Origin: Raphanus sativus
Taxonomy: Eukaryota > Streptophyta > Magnoliopsida > Brassicales > Brassicaceae
DNA length: 64,000 bases
Reading direction: 5' to 3'
NCBI RefSeq assembly: GCF_000801105.2
Contig: NC_079512.1
Location: 38,023,848 to 38,087,847 of the forward strand
Part shown: positions 62,018-64,000 of the stretch, one piece after another
Numbering within the stretch: position 1 is the first letter of the stretch
How the letters are laid out: each line of letters starts with the position of its first letter
Notes under the pieces: generated by a model
What the model was told of the DNA's origin: nothing
Seen by the model: only the letters and a program-made list of their open reading frames with translations
Databases searched by the model: none
Position numbers and translations under genes: made by a program

Positions 62018-63927
62018 TAATTGTGGTTATTACCAAAATAATTTTGAAATAACATCTTACTAAATTCATATTTCACTTTTAAACTATAATCATGATATAC
62101 TAAGATTTTTTCAAGTTGGTTGAAGATTTAAATGATAGATATAAGCTTTGCAATACAATAATATAAGAAAAAGTTGGGAGATGTAGATGGTTTACAAAAA
62201 GTAAACTCGTTTGCAGAGAAAAGAGGTTGATAGACTCGAAATAAGTCGGGACAAGTGAATTGATGTGATGGTATATTATACTCGTATTTATTAATCTTCG
62301 TTTATACGTTGATTTTATAATCCAACGAACAATATGCCTGAGCGGTGAGCTTATGACCATTGGATTCTTTTGGTTCCACTGGTCCGTACAATAATCACCT
62401 GTCCGTAGGTTGTCTATAGACTGTACGAACATATACAGTAGTCGTAATAATTTACTACTAGAATTAGCAACAGACTGAACAAGCAAAAACGTGGAGTTGA
62501 AAGTGCCATAAGAATGCTAACCGTTGGATTCTGCAAAATGCTTGAATCTATGTACTTTGACATCTCCAAATGGTAAAGAAGAATTGGGAAAGTTTCTATA
62601 CTATTGGTGTGTTCTGTGAATGAGGGTTTTCAGAACCAATAATAGTTCTGAATTTTGGGTTTACTATGGGGTTGTTTCCTTGTGTTATTTTTCCACATTT
62701 AGGTGAACATAAAGAATTTTTGATATATGTGAAGTGTTTTTGTGGTTGTGTACAAATGACTAGATTAAGGAGAGGCTATATGGTAACTTGCTATATCAGC
62801 TTAGGTTTCAGCTTTAGTGTGAGAGCGAGGTCTAAGTAAAGTCAAGTGTCATTTATGGAAAAAGTTATATATCTTGTTATGTTAGGTATTAGTACGTAAA
62901 ATTTAATTCGCTGCAATTATATAAACTTTTCTTAAGAAAAACTGCCTAACTACATTAGTATGCGGAAAACCAAATATCTCAATATGAGTCTGCACATATG
63001 TGAAAGGCTAACCACGTAACAAACAAGTTCACGGTAATCTGGTAACACAGACATATAATACATTACTATAGTCTGATACATTTTAAAATCGATGTATGTC
63101 AAACTTATGAGTTTTGATAAAGAAAATACGAGAATTTATGTCACATAATGTTGATTTATTATGATATTAATTACTTGGGAACTCACCGAACAATTTGCTT
63201 GATTGTTTAGTTACAGTAGAGAGACACCCATTCAAAGATTCACACCCTACGCAACAGTACAACGTCGCAGAGCGTGGAACACGTGTTTTCTTCAATATTC
63301 ACATCAAAGCAATACAAGCAAACGACAACACGAGGCGCCGGTTGGTACTTGTTTTTCTTGGTTAGCATCTTCTTTCTTTGTACACTTTTGCAAATAAGAC
63401 TGATTAAAGTTACACTTGTTTGGCTATTGCTTCACTCTACCAGTCTACCGTCATCTGCTTTTTCTCACGCATTTTAATCTGCTCTGAGGAACGAGGGATT
63501 CACGAGTCTTCTCTGAAGTTTACTTTAACTTGGCCTGGTTCTCATCAGAAATCGACTATGGGAACAAATTCGAGAGGGTCACTAGCCAAGCAAAACCGAT
63601 AAAATCCCAGACAATAACAATGGTTTTTACAAGCAAATGTTAATGACCATCATATGTAGCAAAGTAGCATAAACACACAAAAAAGTTACTAGCATCCAAA
63701 AAAACAACCAAAACCAAGAAGAAAAGAACCATAAATATGCCAAAGTTTATGAAATGTTTGATGCTTTTTCTGTTTTCATATGAGTCTCTTCTCTTTTTGG
63801 TTTTATGCCTTACCTTTCACTCTCTCTCTTTTTTGATTCCCCTTCATTATTGTTTTTCCTGATTCCGTGCAGGACAAAATAATGTATTTCATGTCCAACA
63901 CTAACCAGCAGCTCCAAACATGATGGT
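62018..63927. other. Intergenic; 3' flank of an unidentified gene at right
   Basis: No gene is supported; short frames at 62100-62486 and 63203-63602 are without family features. The last few hundred bases are probably the 3' UTR of the minus-strand gene that enters at the right edge. Confidence 0.45.
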
Positions 63928-64000
63928 TCAACGGTTTGCACCATCTGAGTCGTTGATGTTGTTCACTTGACCAACAACAGAAAACTGTTGCTGACCATCT
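63928..64000 (-). CDS. C-terminal end of an unidentified protein
   Basis: On the minus strand one frame enters from the right edge and ends DGQQQFSVVGQVNNINDSDGANR, then TGA (63930-63928). Gln/Asn-rich composition and a clean stop make it look like a genuine C-terminus rather than chance, and the other two frames look less natural. I do not recognise the protein. By synteny it could be a neighbour of FD (At4g3589-3592 region). Confidence 0.4.
   Translation of the reverse strand, partial: DGQQQFSVVGQVNNINDSDGANR

Overview
This window is nuclear DNA of a crucifer, most probably a Brassica species (rapa, oleracea or napus; I cannot tell which). The genes have many short plant-type introns, AT-rich intergenic DNA, and products that read as close orthologues of a consecutive run of Arabidopsis chromosome 4 genes, from about At4g35300 to At4g35440, followed by At4g35900 (FD). 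Several Arabidopsis neighbours are missing, as expected from gene loss after the Brassica whole-genome triplication. Gene identities come from recalled family sequences, not from a search.

Layout. 1-1641: 5' part of a tonoplast monosaccharide transporter (TMT2/MSSP2 type, minus strand) with a 171-bp Tourist-like MITE in an intron. 5424-7607: CPK5 calcium-dependent protein kinase (plus), with a 2.9-kb Helitron just downstream. 12144-12581: small unknown protein (minus). 14044-15352: xylem cysteine peptidase XCP1 (plus), with a tracheary-element motif and a TATA box. 15694-17980: DUF89 damage-control phosphatase (minus), carrying one apparent frameshift. 18549-21087: PWP1-like WD40 protein (plus). 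22564-28686: BIG4-type Sec7 ARF-GEF (plus). 31237-32142: AHL25/AGF1 AT-hook protein (plus). 33616-34520: a 905-bp, almost fully palindromic foldback transposon with a 10-bp target duplication. 34753-35919: AP-1 sigma adaptin (plus).

36194-48974 is the most rearranged part. It is a tandem array of F-box/LRR genes (three with long frames, one pseudogene, one fragment). The copies are separated by antisense fragments of the 3' end of a DRL1/TKPR1 reductase gene, whose fullest copy ends the array and is itself broken by two frameshifts and a stop codon. A second Helitron, containing a hAT element, splits the F-box fragment.

49740-52312: chloroplast-type CLC-e channel (minus). 52313-56397: gene-poor, with a 100-N assembly gap. 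56398-57536: the flowering bZIP factor FD (minus), with an abnormal splice donor in this sequence. 60442-62002: a recent 5'-truncated LINE with a perfect 15-bp target duplication. 63928-64000: the last codons of an unidentified minus-strand gene.

The genes are independent eukaryotic units, not operons. I found no rRNA or tRNA gene, no CRISPR, and nothing that looks like a new molecular system. The novelty lies in the repeat history: two Helitrons with readable ends, nested insertions, a long-hairpin element next to a promoter, and a chimeric F-box/DRL1 segmental array.
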